A stretch of 64,000 nt of DNA from Roseovarius sp. (GTDB taxonomy: Bacteria; Pseudomonadota; Alphaproteobacteria; Rhodobacterales; Rhodobacteraceae): positions 310,001 to 374,000 of the forward strand of contig JARGOC010000001.1 of assembly GCA_029212365.1 (NCBI GenBank), read 5' to 3'. This document shows, in pieces, positions 48,564 to 57,227 of the stretch. The notes under the pieces are model-generated. The model was not told the origin of the DNA. It saw only the letters and a list, made by a program, of their open reading frames with translations, and made no database searches. The translations under genes and the position numbers were made by a program. Within the stretch, counting starts at the first letter, position 1; the number at the start of each line of letters is the position of its first letter.

Positions 48564-49816
48564 GCGGTGAGCTGGGTGGCAGTGGCGCCAGTGATCGCAG
48601 CGGTCACGATCTGGCTTTCGGGTTGGTCGGTGGCAAATGTCACCTCGGTGAATTGCTCGGTCCGGCCCATGCGAGGGTTTTCCATCAGGATGTTATGGGT
48701 GCGCCCCAGTTGGGCGGCCAAATGGCGGGCCACCTGGCGATCCCCTGCAGCGCGCAGGCGGGCGGCGCGATCTTTGATCACAGCGCCATTCACCTGACGG
48801 GGAATTTTGGCAGCCGGGGTGCCGGGGCGTTTGGAGTAGGGAAAGACGGGCAGCCAGGTAAGGTGGCACTCTTCCACCAGCTTTAGCGAGTTCTCAAAAT
48901 GCGCATCGGTTTCTGTCGGGAAACCAGCGATGATGTCTGCGCCAAAGGTCATCTCGGGGCGCAGTTTGAGGGCGTCTTCGGCAAACCGAATGGCGTCATC
49001 GCGCAGATGTCGACGCTTCATGCGCTTGAGGATCAGATCATCGCCATGTTGCAGGCTCAGGTGCAGATGTGGCATCAAACGTGGCTCGGTTGCGATGGCC
49101 AGCATCAGGTTGTCATCCACCTCAATGCTGTCGATCGACGATATCCGCAGGCGTGGCAAATCCGGCACCAACCTGAGGATGCGAATCACCAGATCACCCA
49201 AGCGAGGCGTGGATGGCAGATCAGCGCCCCAGGAAGTCAGGTCCACCCCTGTCAGCACCACTTCGTTATAGCCGCGATCAACGAGGCGTTTGATCTGGTC
49301 CACCACAACACCCGCAGGCACCGAACGGGAATTGCCACGGCCATAGGGAATGATGCAAAAGGTGCAGCGATGATCGCACCCGTTTTGCACCTGAACGTAG
49401 GCACGCGACCGGGTGCCAAAGCCATCAATTAGATGGCCGGCAGTTTCGGTCACTGACATGATGTCGTCAACTTGAGGGGTCTCAGACGCACCGATGAAAT
49501 CGGCCGCCAGTCCGGACCATGTTTCGGGCTGCATCTTTTCGGTATTGCCGATAACGGCGTCCACCTCATCCATCGCCATGAAGGTCTCGGGCTCGGTTTG
49601 TGCGGCACAGCCGGTGACAATCAGACGCGCGCCGGGGTTATCGCGGCGCAGGCGGCGGATTTCCTGACGGGCCTTGCGCACGGCCTCGGAGGTCACAGCA
49701 CAGGTGTTGACGACCACCGCATTGTCGAGACCTGCCATCTGGCTCAACTCTTTCATCGCCTCGGTTTCATAGGCATTCAGGCGACAGCCCAAAGTGGTGA
49801 ATTTGGGGGCACTCAT
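48560..49816 (-). CDS. mtaB: tRNA ms2t6A37 methylthiotransferase MtaB
   Basis: Radical-SAM enzyme of 418 aa that adds methylthio to t6A37 in tRNAs reading ANN codons. An N-terminal UPF0004 domain begins FTTLGCRLNAYETEAM (first cluster Cys), followed by VVNTCAVT and VTGCAAQ; the radical-SAM cluster is CDHRCTFCIIPYGRG near residue 150. VLTGVDLTSWG and SLQHGDDLILKRMKRRH are typical of MtaB (YqeV) rather than MiaB. It overlaps dapF by 4 bp. Confidence 0.93.
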   Translation of the reverse strand: MSAPKFTTLGCRLNAYETEAMKELSQMAGLDNAVVVNTCAVTSEAVRKARQEIRRLRRDNPGARLIVTGCAAQTEPETFMAMDEVDAVIGNTEKMQPETWSGLAADFIGASETPQVDDIMSVTETAGHLIDGFGTRSRAYVQVQNGCDHRCTFCIIPYGRGNSRSVPAGVVVDQIKRLVDRGYNEVVLTGVDLTSWGADLPSTPRLGDLVIRILRLVPDLPRLRISSIDSIEVDDNLMLAIATEPRLMPHLHLSLQHGDDLILKRMKRRHLRDDAIRFAEDALKLRPEMTFGADIIAGFPTETDAHFENSLKLVEECHLTWLPVFPYSKRPGTPAAKIPRQVNGAVIKDRAARLRAAGDRQVARHLAAQLGRTHNILMENPRMGRTEQFTEVTFATDQPESQIVTAAITGATATQLTA

Positions 49817-50646
49817 CCCAGTGCTTTCAGAAAGTCACCAGTGATGATGCCATCACAAACATGCATTGTGGGGCCCGTCATCCAGACACCATCATCGCGC
49901 CAATCCACATGGATCGTACCACCATCCAGATCAATACGAACGGATTTCCCCGTCAGGTCACGGCGGTTGGCCGCCACGCAAACCGCACAAGAGGACGAGC
50001 CAGAGGCCAGCGTCATCCCGGCGCCCCTCTCCCATACGCGCATTCGCAGGTGATCAGGTGCAAGCACGCTGACCACCTGAACGTTGGTACGCTCAGGGAA
50101 CAGCGGGTGATGTTCGTGCAGCGGGCCAAAGGTATCCAGATCGACAGTTTCGGCATCCGCAACAAAAAAGGTGCAATGCGGGTTGCCCATGCCGGTGGCC
50201 ACGGGCGCGCCATCAATCGGCAGGGCCAGGGTGTCCATCTCATGTGCCAGCGGAACCTCGTGCCAGTCCAGCTGAGGGTGGCCCATGTTCACCGATGTCA
50301 GACCATTGCCGGCTTCACGCGCATAAAGATCGCCGCGCGCGGTGGTCAGATGCAACGCATCGCGCCCGGTTTCATCCATCAAATAGCGCGCTATGCAGCG
50401 GGTGGCATTTCCACAGGCCGCCGAGGTTGAACCGTCAGTGTTCCAGAAGGTCAGATGCGCGTCTCCAGCGCCGTTTTCGATCAACGCCAATTGATCAAAC
50501 CCAATGCCAGTTCGACGGTTGCCAACGGCAATAGCAAAGGCCGCGGATACATTGATTTTACGGGCACGCCCATCCAGAACGACAAAGTCGTTTCCCAGCC
50601 CATGCATCTTCATGAAAGGCAATCCGGTATGGTTATCGCGTGCCAT
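49813..50646 (-). CDS. dapF: Diaminopimelate epimerase
   Basis: Converts LL- to meso-diaminopimelate for lysine and peptidoglycan synthesis. It has 277 aa. The MHGLGNDFVVLD start block, first catalytic Cys in AACGNATRC and second in GSSSCAVC are all present; the second motif deviates from the usual GTGAC but keeps the Cys. It heads a dapF-mtaB-GST operon and lies 107 bp from tRNA-Lys on the other strand. Confidence 0.95.
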   Translation of the reverse strand: MARDNHTGLPFMKMHGLGNDFVVLDGRARKINVSAAFAIAVGNRRTGIGFDQLALIENGAGDAHLTFWNTDGSTSAACGNATRCIARYLMDETGRDALHLTTARGDLYAREAGNGLTSVNMGHPQLDWHEVPLAHEMDTLALPIDGAPVATGMGNPHCTFFVADAETVDLDTFGPLHEHHPLFPERTNVQVVSVLAPDHLRMRVWERGAGMTLASGSSSCAVCVAANRRDLTGKSVRIDLDGGTIHVDWRDDGVWMTGPTMHVCDGIITGDFLKALG

Positions 50647-50753
50647 GAGGCGGCATATAAACCCAGGGGCGTGATGAATCCAGCATTCGCTTGGAAAACC
50701 CTACGTTTTGGGGTTGACCAGAGGTACGGCTCTTTCTAGATAGGCCGCCTAGT

Positions 50754-50829
50754 GGGCCGTTAGCTCAGTTGGTAGAGCAACTGACTTTTAATCAGTAGGT
50801 CGATGGTTCGAACCCATCACGGCTCACCA
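50754..50829 (+). tRNA. tRNA-Lys (anticodon UUU), probable attachment site
   Basis: 76-nt tRNA with encoded CCA end. The acceptor arm GGGCCGT pairs with ACGGCTC (one G-T), the D-arm is AGCTCAGTTGGTAGAGC, the anticodon loop ACTTTTAAT carries TTT, and the T-arm has GGTTCGAACCC. The integrase gene starts 141 bp downstream in the same direction, the common layout for an element integrated at a tRNA 3' end. A second copy of the 3' end was not found in the remaining window. Confidence 0.96.
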
Positions 50830-50934
50830 CTTCAACGCCAGTTAAACACCGAGTTTCAAAGCGATTACCTCAATGAAATGAGGTGCTTGCGCAATCTTTG
50901 GTTGGGTTTGATTGGTGTTGGAACGTAACGTGAA

Positions 50935-50962
50935 CCTTGTAACGAGACGGTCATTACAAGGA
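50935..50962 (+). promoter_or_regulatory. Hairpin over the integrase ribosome binding site
   Basis: CCTTGTAA (50935-50942) pairs perfectly with TTACAAGG (50954-50961) around an 11-base loop. The right arm includes AAGGA, the likely ribosome binding site of the integrase (ATG 50970). Folding would hide the site, or the dyad may bind a regulator. Confidence 0.45.
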
Positions 50963-50969
50963 TCATCAT

Positions 50970-52205
50970 ATGCCCCATATCAAGTTCACAGACTCGACGC
51001 TCAAGAAGCTGTCGGCCACGAAAACAACATGGTTCACGGACCCCACGGTCAAAGGATTGCGCCTCTGCGTGACGAAAGGCGGTGTCAAAACGTGGTACGT
51101 CAACAAGTGGGACCCCACATCGCAGAAGACTCGGTCGGTCAAATTGGCCCAATGGGCGACCAAAGCCACACACTGCCGTTGGGCAAAGGATCAGGTTGGC
51201 AAAGTCGCGCATGACATAACTACAGGCAATGTGCAGACGCGCGATGAGCACGAAGCAGAGCAGGCCACATTGGGCGTCCCTACGTTTGGTGATGCTCTGG
51301 AACAATACATCGAACACCGCACACAGCCGCGCGCATCTGGAAAGGCTCAGATGAAGCCGGGAACGGCGTATGACTATCGCAACACATTTTCCAATCATCT
51401 GGTTCGTTGGGCCGATGTGCCCGTGAACGAATTGCCGATTCTTGAGATCAATCAGCATCTGAACAATTTGCAGCTTGAGAAGGCGCACGCGGCCAACCAT
51501 GCGAGTTGTGTTGCAGGGGCCACTGTGCGGTTCATCAACAAGCTGTGCGCCCTTGCGCTGCCGATTCCGACGCTGCTCGACAACACCAAAATTCGGTCGC
51601 GCGTCCAGACAGGCAAGCTCGACATGTCGGTGCCGTGGTCGGATCGGTGGGACGAAATTCAGGTGGTCAAAAACGAGCATATAAGGCTGTGCTGGATGAT
51701 CACTTGGTACACGGGCTTTCGCCACGAGGACAGCTTGCGGCCTTTGACGTGGAACCAAGTCGATCTGGACGAAGGCACGGTTACATTCGGCAGGTTGAAG
51801 AAGCAGGAAGATGCGCGGGAGATTGCCATTGCGGACGATGTGGTCAGGCTGTTTGAGCGGCTTTGGGAAATCCGTTTCGATGATTGCGATTGGGTGTTTC
51901 CATCGCGTCGGGAGGTGAACGGGCGGCGTGGTCACTTGGATGTATTGGACCGTTTGCCCCTGACGCGCGCGGGCGATCTGCGGCATTTGTGGATGACAAC
52001 GGCGCGAGAGGTTGCCCCCCGACACGTTCACAGGTGGCTGGCACAGCAGACCATGACCGACGATGATCTGCGTATGCTCGGGCATTACGGCCAGCCAAGC
52101 CATGAGGAACAAAAGCGGTCGGCCAATGCGATTGCGTCGGCGATCAACGTGCAATTGGGCGCGCCACCTTCTTCCGTTATTGAACTGAAACGAAAGCGCG
52201 CCTAA
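50970..52205 (+). CDS. Tyrosine-recombinase-type integrase
   Basis: 411-aa integrase of the element. The N-terminal arm-binding region (residues 5-60, with VKGLRLCVTKGGVKTWYV) is of the DUF4102/phage integrase type, and the catalytic part carries TGFRHEDSLRPLTW (Arg251), DLRHLW (Arg338) and MLGHYG (His372). The HxxR motif has Gly in place of His, and no Tyr is found at the usual 9-10 residues after His372; only Tyr373 is nearby. It may use a displaced nucleophile or be impaired. Start ATG has AAGGA upstream. Confidence 0.85.
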   Translation: MPHIKFTDSTLKKLSATKTTWFTDPTVKGLRLCVTKGGVKTWYVNKWDPTSQKTRSVKLAQWATKATHCRWAKDQVGKVAHDITTGNVQTRDEHEAEQATLGVPTFGDALEQYIEHRTQPRASGKAQMKPGTAYDYRNTFSNHLVRWADVPVNELPILEINQHLNNLQLEKAHAANHASCVAGATVRFINKLCALALPIPTLLDNTKIRSRVQTGKLDMSVPWSDRWDEIQVVKNEHIRLCWMITWYTGFRHEDSLRPLTWNQVDLDEGTVTFGRLKKQEDAREIAIADDVVRLFERLWEIRFDDCDWVFPSRREVNGRRGHLDVLDRLPLTRAGDLRHLWMTTAREVAPRHVHRWLAQQTMTDDDLRMLGHYGQPSHEEQKRSANAIASAINVQLGAPPSSVIELKRKRA

Positions 52206-52341
52206 ATATTGACGACATACGCCTCCATGCCCGGGCGTAGTGACCTGACCGGGACTGGAAGGCCGAACGCGTGAGCGACGGCTTTTGTCGTCAGGAGCAG
52301 GAGACGCGTCGGTCATAGGCCTCATCATGAGGAATATGCCT

Positions 52342-52575
52342 ATGACTATCGACGAGCTTTCAGAGCAGCTAAAATCTCTGCACAATGACCTGATACGGTC
52401 ACACCCACCCCAAGTAATGACCTGCCGCGAGGCCGCGCAATTTCTTGCAGTGACAGATGAAACGTTGTTTCGTTGGCGCAAGGATGGTGTTGGTCCGTCA
52501 TACTCCCAGCCGAATTCTCGGTTAATTCGATACCTGTATGACGACCTTGTTGCTTGGATGAAGGAGTGTCGGTGA
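52342..52575 (+). CDS. AlpA/excisionase-like HTH protein
   Basis: 77-aa protein with a MerR-type/HTH_17 fold: VMTCREAAQFLAVTDETLFRWRKDGVGP (split about residues 31-58), then RYLYDDLVAWM. Such proteins direct excision or activate element genes. The start at 52342 has GAGGA at the right distance; ATG 52327 and 52336 are alternatives. Its stop overlaps the next start (TGATG). Confidence 0.78.
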   Translation: MTIDELSEQLKSLHNDLIRSHPPQVMTCREAAQFLAVTDETLFRWRKDGVGPSYSQPNSRLIRYLYDDLVAWMKECR

Positions 52576-53816
52576 TGGGTGGAAACGCAATAAGAACGCA
52601 AAACACTGACGTGGAACGCGCCAAGTTTCATCCCAGCCACACGAAACGGCTGCTTTCGTTCAATATCACGAAGCAGCGTGTGGCTGATCTGTGCAACCAA
52701 GAATGGAAAGAAAATCCATTTGAGAAAGAGGTGAATTACAGCTCTTGGCACCGCGCGATGGACGGGCATGAAGTGTTTGTGGGCGTAATCTCGCAGCTTG
52801 AGGGGCTCTATGAGGCGCAAAAGGCGCACCCAAAGAAATTCCTGCCTCAAGACGATCCCGGCGAAAACCTTCGTGAGTGGATGGGACAAATTGCAAAGGC
52901 AACGTGGTGGCATAAGACCTTGGAACTTGAAATGCCCCTCAACTCACTCAACAGTTGGTTCTCAGGCCGCGTTTCAAAGACACGGCCAGAATTGCTCGAG
53001 AAAGTGAATGACTGGTGGGCACGCGTAAAAACTGCCGCAGACGAGGCGGAGCGATATTCGGCGGTGCGAGAGCGTGATCGCTATCGCGACGGCAGTTTTG
53101 ACAATGGCAACGCTCGCTCGTGGGATTCATGGTGCAAGGACTTGCTCGAAGATGGTCTGTCGGTCGAGGAGTTGCGGGAGCGGTACATCGCGGAGGCGTT
53201 GATGCATGACCAGCATCACTTGAACCTGATCGACCTGTCCAACCCGGATACACCACTGACCATAGGTTACGTTTCCAAATCCCAAGAAGAATGGCGCGGC
53301 CAGCAATTGGACGAGCTTCTGGAGCAAGGGTTTCCAAGAGCTATGTCGCGAACGCCACCTGACTTTGATCCAGAGCCATTCATCCGTCACGGTCAGTGGG
53401 GGGATCGCCGGAACGAGGAATGCCCGAAAGACATCAATTCGCGCCTATACGGTAAACATTATCGAGAGCGTTGCGTCAGGTTTTGGGATGTTAAAAAGCG
53501 GTGCGTAAGTGTTAATTCTGAGATCGTCGAAGTGTCGGTTGATGGCGAGAATTGGCGTCCGGCGAATGAGACCGAGAAAAAGGGTTGGGACAACGGGATA
53601 TTCTACTGGGAGCAAGCGCTGATCGAAACAGGTGAACCTCCTGAGAATTCCTACACCCGCGAACTTAACGAGGCGAAGCTTAAGGAAAAGAAAGCGCGCC
53701 GAGAGTTTGAGTCCAATTTGGATGTGGTTCGCGATTCTGGTTTGCAGTCGGCGTTGATGACTGCCGAACGCGAATTGAAAATCGCATTCGACAACACTCA
53801 CGGCCAGTACGACTAA
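52575..53816 (+). CDS. Unknown Trp-rich mobile-element protein
   Basis: 413-aa protein with no family I recognise. It is unusually rich in Trp and charged residues (EWKEN, SSWHRAM, REWMGQ, TWWHKT, NSWFSGR, NDWWARV, RSWDSW), and the C-terminal 80 residues look like a charged coiled coil (LKEKKARREFESNL). The start overlaps the xis-like stop (TGATG) with AAGGAG upstream, so the two are translated together. The position of replication or regulation genes in phage satellites makes that a possible role; no motif confirms it. Confidence 0.7.
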   Translation: MGGNAIRTQNTDVERAKFHPSHTKRLLSFNITKQRVADLCNQEWKENPFEKEVNYSSWHRAMDGHEVFVGVISQLEGLYEAQKAHPKKFLPQDDPGENLREWMGQIAKATWWHKTLELEMPLNSLNSWFSGRVSKTRPELLEKVNDWWARVKTAADEAERYSAVRERDRYRDGSFDNGNARSWDSWCKDLLEDGLSVEELRERYIAEALMHDQHHLNLIDLSNPDTPLTIGYVSKSQEEWRGQQLDELLEQGFPRAMSRTPPDFDPEPFIRHGQWGDRRNEECPKDINSRLYGKHYRERCVRFWDVKKRCVSVNSEIVEVSVDGENWRPANETEKKGWDNGIFYWEQALIETGEPPENSYTRELNEAKLKEKKARREFESNLDVVRDSGLQSALMTAERELKIAFDNTHGQYD

Positions 53817-53980
53817 GCAAACTCAGCCGAGACGCGTTTCAGGATTGAGACGCGCTCTTGCGGCGTGCAGCGGTGAGTCAGTGAGGCTGCAATGGTTGCC
53901 CAAGGCGCATTGAGTTGGCGGAGCTGACGTGCGCGGTCTATGGGGGGCATTGTGGGGTCCATTGTTATGTCAAAGGGCAT
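53813..53980 (-). CDS. Small HTH-like protein
   Basis: 55-aa protein on the opposite strand, overlapping the 3' end of the Trp-rich gene by 4 bp. The start ATG 53980 has AAAGGA nine bases upstream. RARQLRQLNAPWATIAASLTH could form a helix-turn-helix. It may be a small regulator transcribed from the gene-free region, divergent from the packaging genes. Confidence 0.5.
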   Translation of the reverse strand: MPFDITMDPTMPPIDRARQLRQLNAPWATIAASLTHRCTPQERVSILKRVSAEFA

Positions 53981-54169
53981 CGGATCGCGTCCTTTCGGTT
54001 GGTGGGTGGTGACGGCTGATGGCCGTCGAAACATTGCCGTTTCATGCAACGTTATTGTAATGCCTGCAGGCGGCGGGATGCGATGGCAATGGCAGGTGCG
54101 AACAAGTGAGTTATAGGTCCACGGGTGAATAACCAAGATTGATGCTGCGGATATTCGCGCGCGCACGCA

Positions 54170-54243
54170 TGTGCATAAAAAAATGTTGTTGTCGGTTTTG
54201 GTACGTCTCCCTGAAAAGTGACAACAACATTTTTTTATGCACA
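54170..54243. repeat. Perfect 24-bp inverted repeat
   Basis: The arms at 54170-54193 and 54220-54243 are exact reverse complements (each contains a run of seven A or T), with a 26-base spacer in which TTTT (54196-54199) can pair with AAAA (54214-54217). It would fold as a long hairpin from either strand with T-runs inside the stem. It is unlike a simple terminator. Confidence 0.9.
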
Positions 54244-54726
54244 CGTACGTATACGCGTAATGGACGCAGGGCATCGCCCCTGACTCCCCGAAGAAGAACG
54301 TCCCCTTTAGGTTTATCCCAAGGCCAACTGATCAGTAGGACGTTGGTCTACGCGGTCAATCCATTGATCTTAAAGCACATTGCTGACCGCGATCCTTGTA
54401 ACGCACCGCACATCACAGGTTTTGCAAGGTAATCCGCCCGACCACCCCCTTTCTCTGACAGTGATCCTCGCCCCCGGGCTCATTTAGAAGATTACAAATC
54501 CACGATTTCCCCACCGAGCCCGCACCGCACACGCCCATGTGCCCTGCAACCACATCAAAGCCGCAGCGAAACCGCCCAAGCACGCGTTTTAATCCCGTTA
54601 GCCCCACCATCATGCCCGCTGCCCCGAAACCGCCTTCTCTGACGCGCGCTGACGATCCAACAACACCGCCCGCCGCCACCTGCTTTTTCCGACCGCCACC
54701 TGAATCTACGGGAACGCCCGCCGAAC

Positions 54727-54741
54727 GTTCCTGATATGTTC
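54727..54741 (+). promoter_or_regulatory. LexA-like box GTTC-N7-GTTC
   Basis: GTTC (54727-54730) and GTTC (54738-54741) are separated by exactly 7 bases, the alphaproteobacterial LexA motif. It lies about 80 bp before the first packaging-module gene, where it could link the module to DNA damage. Confidence 0.5.
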
Positions 54742-54821
54742 CTATTGTGCGCGCATCAGTCGGCGGGTCGCCGCAACACCCGACATTGGGCCCGCCGACA
54801 CCAAACAGAGAAAGCAATCGA

Positions 54822-55097
54822 ATGCCCATCAAGACCGTCGCCATCAAACCGACACCCCACGGTTCCCGCATCGTCGCCGAAGACATTCACACGGCATACC
54901 ATCTGGACTTGCCCATCGCCGAAGAAGACTTGCGCAACCTGATTGTCGCCGCTGCAAAAGCAGACGACCTGCACCCACGCGCCGAACTCATGGGCGTGCT
55001 TGCTGATCGAACTGAAAACGGAGTCCGCGTCCGCAACGTCGTCAACACATCGCACTTTGACATTCCGTGGCAGTTCATCGTGAGGGGCATCGAATGA
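54822..55097 (+). CDS. Small protein opening the packaging module
   Basis: 91-aa protein, not recognised. It begins MPIKTVAIKPTPHGSRIV, is acidic, and contains LRNLIVAAAKADDLHPRAEL. Its stop overlaps the portal start (ATGA). It could be a head-assembly helper or a regulator. A 15-bp upstream extension is not supported by a ribosome binding site. Confidence 0.65.
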   Translation: MPIKTVAIKPTPHGSRIVAEDIHTAYHLDLPIAEEDLRNLIVAAAKADDLHPRAELMGVLADRTENGVRVRNVVNTSHFDIPWQFIVRGIE

Positions 55098-56488
55098 CAA
55101 AGATCAACCATCGCACCTATCAGGAGCAACGGCAGGCCTACGACAAAATCCGCGATGTGGTTGCGGGCGAAGACCGGCTCAAAAACGCTGGCTCCCAATA
55201 CCTTCCACAGCCCGAGGGTATGACCTCGACGCAATACAGCCGATATGTCCAAGGGTCATCGTTTTATGCCGTTGCCGAGCGCACGCTCCGGGGCATGGTA
55301 GGCTCTGTCACGCGCAACGTGCCAATTTTGGAATTGCCTGATCGGATCGCGTCGATGCGCGATGCCGCAACGTTCGAGGGGCACAGCCTCGACGTTCTTT
55401 TGGAAGACACGCTGCGCGAAGTCTTGTCCATTGGCCGCTACGCGATGGTTCTCGACTACCCGACGGAGGGCGCGGCTCCGGGTTCGGCTCCGTTCATTTC
55501 GACATTCAACGCGGAATCCATTCTGGACTGGAAAGAGGAACTGGTTGGCGGTCGTCAAAAACTGACGCGGCTGCGCCTGCACGAAGACAACGACGATCTG
55601 GACGATGGCGTTGAACAACACCTTCTTCTGACACTTGAACCGGCCTACACCGTCCGCCGCTTCCATGTTTCGCGCAAGCGCAACGGCCCCGAGATTGCGA
55701 CCACTGCGGAAGTTCAAATCGGCGAAGATATCGTGCCGACCATTGACGGTGCGCCGCTGTTTGACATTCCGGCGGTCGTTGTCAGCCCCTACAATCTGAA
55801 AGCCGATGTAGAGAAGCCGCCGTTTCTTGATCTCGTCAACGTCAACTTGGCCCATTGGCGCGTTAGTGCGGACTACTACTGGAGCCTTTATTTGACCTCG
55901 CAACCGACGCCTTGGGTGGCTGGTTCGCTGAACGAAAAGAACATGCCGAGGCAAATCGGCTCGGGCGCATTTTGGGTTTTGCCTCAAGGTGCGACCGCTG
56001 GCATGTTGGAATTTACGGGCGCGGGCATCGCTGCCCAAAAGACCGCCTTGGATGATCTAACCGCTCAAATGGCGACATTGGGCGCGCGCATGGTCTACGA
56101 TGGCAAAGGCCGCAACGAGACCACCGACACCGCGAAATTGCGCACGCGTAGCGAACTGTCCCTCCTGCATTCGTCCGTGAATATGGTTGAGGCTGCAATC
56201 CTCAAGCTTCTGCGCCTTGCCGCTGAATGGACGCAAACCGGAACTCAAGATCAAGTCTCTCTGAAACTGCATCGCGACTTCATCACGGCCCAGATGGACC
56301 CGGCTGTTTTAACCGCGCTGATCAAGGCGTGGCAGGCTGGTGCAATCTCCCACGACACGCTGCTGATGAACTTGAAGAAGGGCGAGTTGATGGACGTCAA
56401 TCGCGCCTTGGATGACGAGCGCGATCTGATCGAAGAAGATGAAAACGTGCTGCCGCTCTCCACATTCCCGCAAGCTGGAAACGTATGA
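55094..56488 (+). CDS. DUF4055 phage portal-like protein
   Basis: 464-aa protein of the DUF4055 family, regarded as phage portal proteins that form the DNA channel at one capsid vertex. Typical blocks are YAVAERTLRGMVGSVTRNVP near the N-terminus, LREVLSIGRYAMVLDYP, YYWSLYLTSQPTPWVAG and a C-terminal helix region with LKLHRDFITAQMDP. ATG 55094 is chosen because it overlaps the previous stop. It is the only clear capsid-associated gene in the element. Confidence 0.82.
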   Translation: MTKINHRTYQEQRQAYDKIRDVVAGEDRLKNAGSQYLPQPEGMTSTQYSRYVQGSSFYAVAERTLRGMVGSVTRNVPILELPDRIASMRDAATFEGHSLDVLLEDTLREVLSIGRYAMVLDYPTEGAAPGSAPFISTFNAESILDWKEELVGGRQKLTRLRLHEDNDDLDDGVEQHLLLTLEPAYTVRRFHVSRKRNGPEIATTAEVQIGEDIVPTIDGAPLFDIPAVVVSPYNLKADVEKPPFLDLVNVNLAHWRVSADYYWSLYLTSQPTPWVAGSLNEKNMPRQIGSGAFWVLPQGATAGMLEFTGAGIAAQKTALDDLTAQMATLGARMVYDGKGRNETTDTAKLRTRSELSLLHSSVNMVEAAILKLLRLAAEWTQTGTQDQVSLKLHRDFITAQMDPAVLTALIKAWQAGAISHDTLLMNLKKGELMDVNRALDDERDLIEEDENVLPLSTFPQAGNV

Positions 56489-57132
56489 TGGCAATAGATC
56501 CCGACCACGGCATACATCACGCGCGAACCATGCCCGAGGAGTTGCTGATCTTCTCGGTCTTGTCCCGCGCCATTCTTGATCTGTTTGGCCCTGTCGGATT
56601 GACGTCGACCAAAGAGGAGGCGCAGCAGGCAAAGTCGGACGCGCTATTGTTCTTGACCAAAAAGTCGGGCGCGTGGGCAAAGCGGCGCAATGATCTCTGC
56701 GACGCCATCGGATTCGACGGTGACAATGTGCGCGACCGGGTCATTCGCGTTCTCGAAGGCGATAGCACAGCGCTTGCCACATATGACGGGCGACGGGAAT
56801 TGACCCAGGTCGCGCAGGCGCGCGAGCTTTGGGAACAAGAGCAATCCCGGTCCGAACGCCGGAAATTAGCGCCCCAGCCAACCCCCAAACCCCAGCCTCG
56901 ACCGCGACACGCAATTACCCGCTATGCCGACGTGCGCCGCCATATCATGCCGCTGCTGACACAACCCCGCACCTTCAAGGATTTGATCATGGCGACCAAC
57001 GGTGACGTGTCTGACACGACGATCCGCGAGGTTCTGCGAAACGCCGTCGCGAAGGGCGAGGTGGTGAACAACGACAACACCTATCTTCTTGTTTCTGGAC
57101 CTGAAACTGCGGTTGCGGCAGCGCCCGGATAG
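56485..57132 (+). CDS. Unknown phage-module protein with C-terminal winged-helix-like region
   Basis: 215-aa protein overlapping the portal stop (ATGATG). An N-terminal helical half (LLIFSVLSRAILDLFGPVG, LTKKSGAWAKRRNDLCDAIG) is followed by a Pro/Gln-rich linker near 137-150 (LAPQPTPKPQPRPRH) and a C-terminal part with LLTQPRTFKDLIMATNGDVSDTTIREVL that could be a winged helix. No family was recognised. Its place within the packaging operon suggests a DNA-binding or regulatory partner. Confidence 0.62.
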   Translation: MMAIDPDHGIHHARTMPEELLIFSVLSRAILDLFGPVGLTSTKEEAQQAKSDALLFLTKKSGAWAKRRNDLCDAIGFDGDNVRDRVIRVLEGDSTALATYDGRRELTQVAQARELWEQEQSRSERRKLAPQPTPKPQPRPRHAITRYADVRRHIMPLLTQPRTFKDLIMATNGDVSDTTIREVLRNAVAKGEVVNNDNTYLLVSGPETAVAAAPG

Positions 57133-57174
57133 CACCGAAAATCATTCTACAGCAATCGGGTTAGGCCCCTCTGC

Positions 57175-57227
57175 TCCTTGTGATGAAAACGGGGCGGGTC
57201 CGGCATAGCCCGTCCCAATCACAAGGA
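57175..57227 (+). promoter_or_regulatory. Two-tier hairpin covering a ribosome binding site
   Basis: Outer arms TCCTTGTGAT (57175-57184) and ATCACAAGGA (57218-57227) pair perfectly; inside, GGGGCGGG (57191-57198) pairs with CCCGTCCC (57209-57216) with one G-T. The right outer arm contains the AAGGA ribosome binding site of the next gene (ATG 57236), so folding could block translation. Confidence 0.55.

Larger units (their letters stand above)
53981..54821. other. Gene-free 841-bp region between divergent element genes
   Basis: No convincing protein gene lies here. It contains a small dyad (GACGGC/GCCGTC at 54011-54027), a long hairpin (54170-54243), a GCGGTCA/TGACCGC dyad near 54349-54392, a C-rich, G-poor stretch from about 54430 to 54720, and a LexA-like box. 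The stretch likely holds divergent promoters and perhaps a packaging (cos/pac) or replication start site. Long ORFs across it appear to be chance products of the palindrome and of skewed composition. Confidence 0.6.

Noticed and set aside
50865-52913. Very long minus-strand ORF (682 codons) opposite the integrase
   Set aside because: It runs antisense to the integrase and xis genes, which have clear family motifs and ribosome binding sites; its translation has no recognisable domain. It is a shadow frame.
53813-54432. Mirror-image ORFs on both strands across the 24-bp inverted repeat (both contain a KKCCC...DNNIFLCT-like stretch)
   Set aside because: The likeness is only the palindrome read on both strands. 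Only the last 55 codons of the minus frame (from 53980) have a ribosome binding site.
54413-54886. Minus-strand ORF rich in Gly/Val over the C-rich stretch
   Set aside because: Low-complexity translation from skewed composition, no ribosome binding site, overlaps the start of the packaging module.
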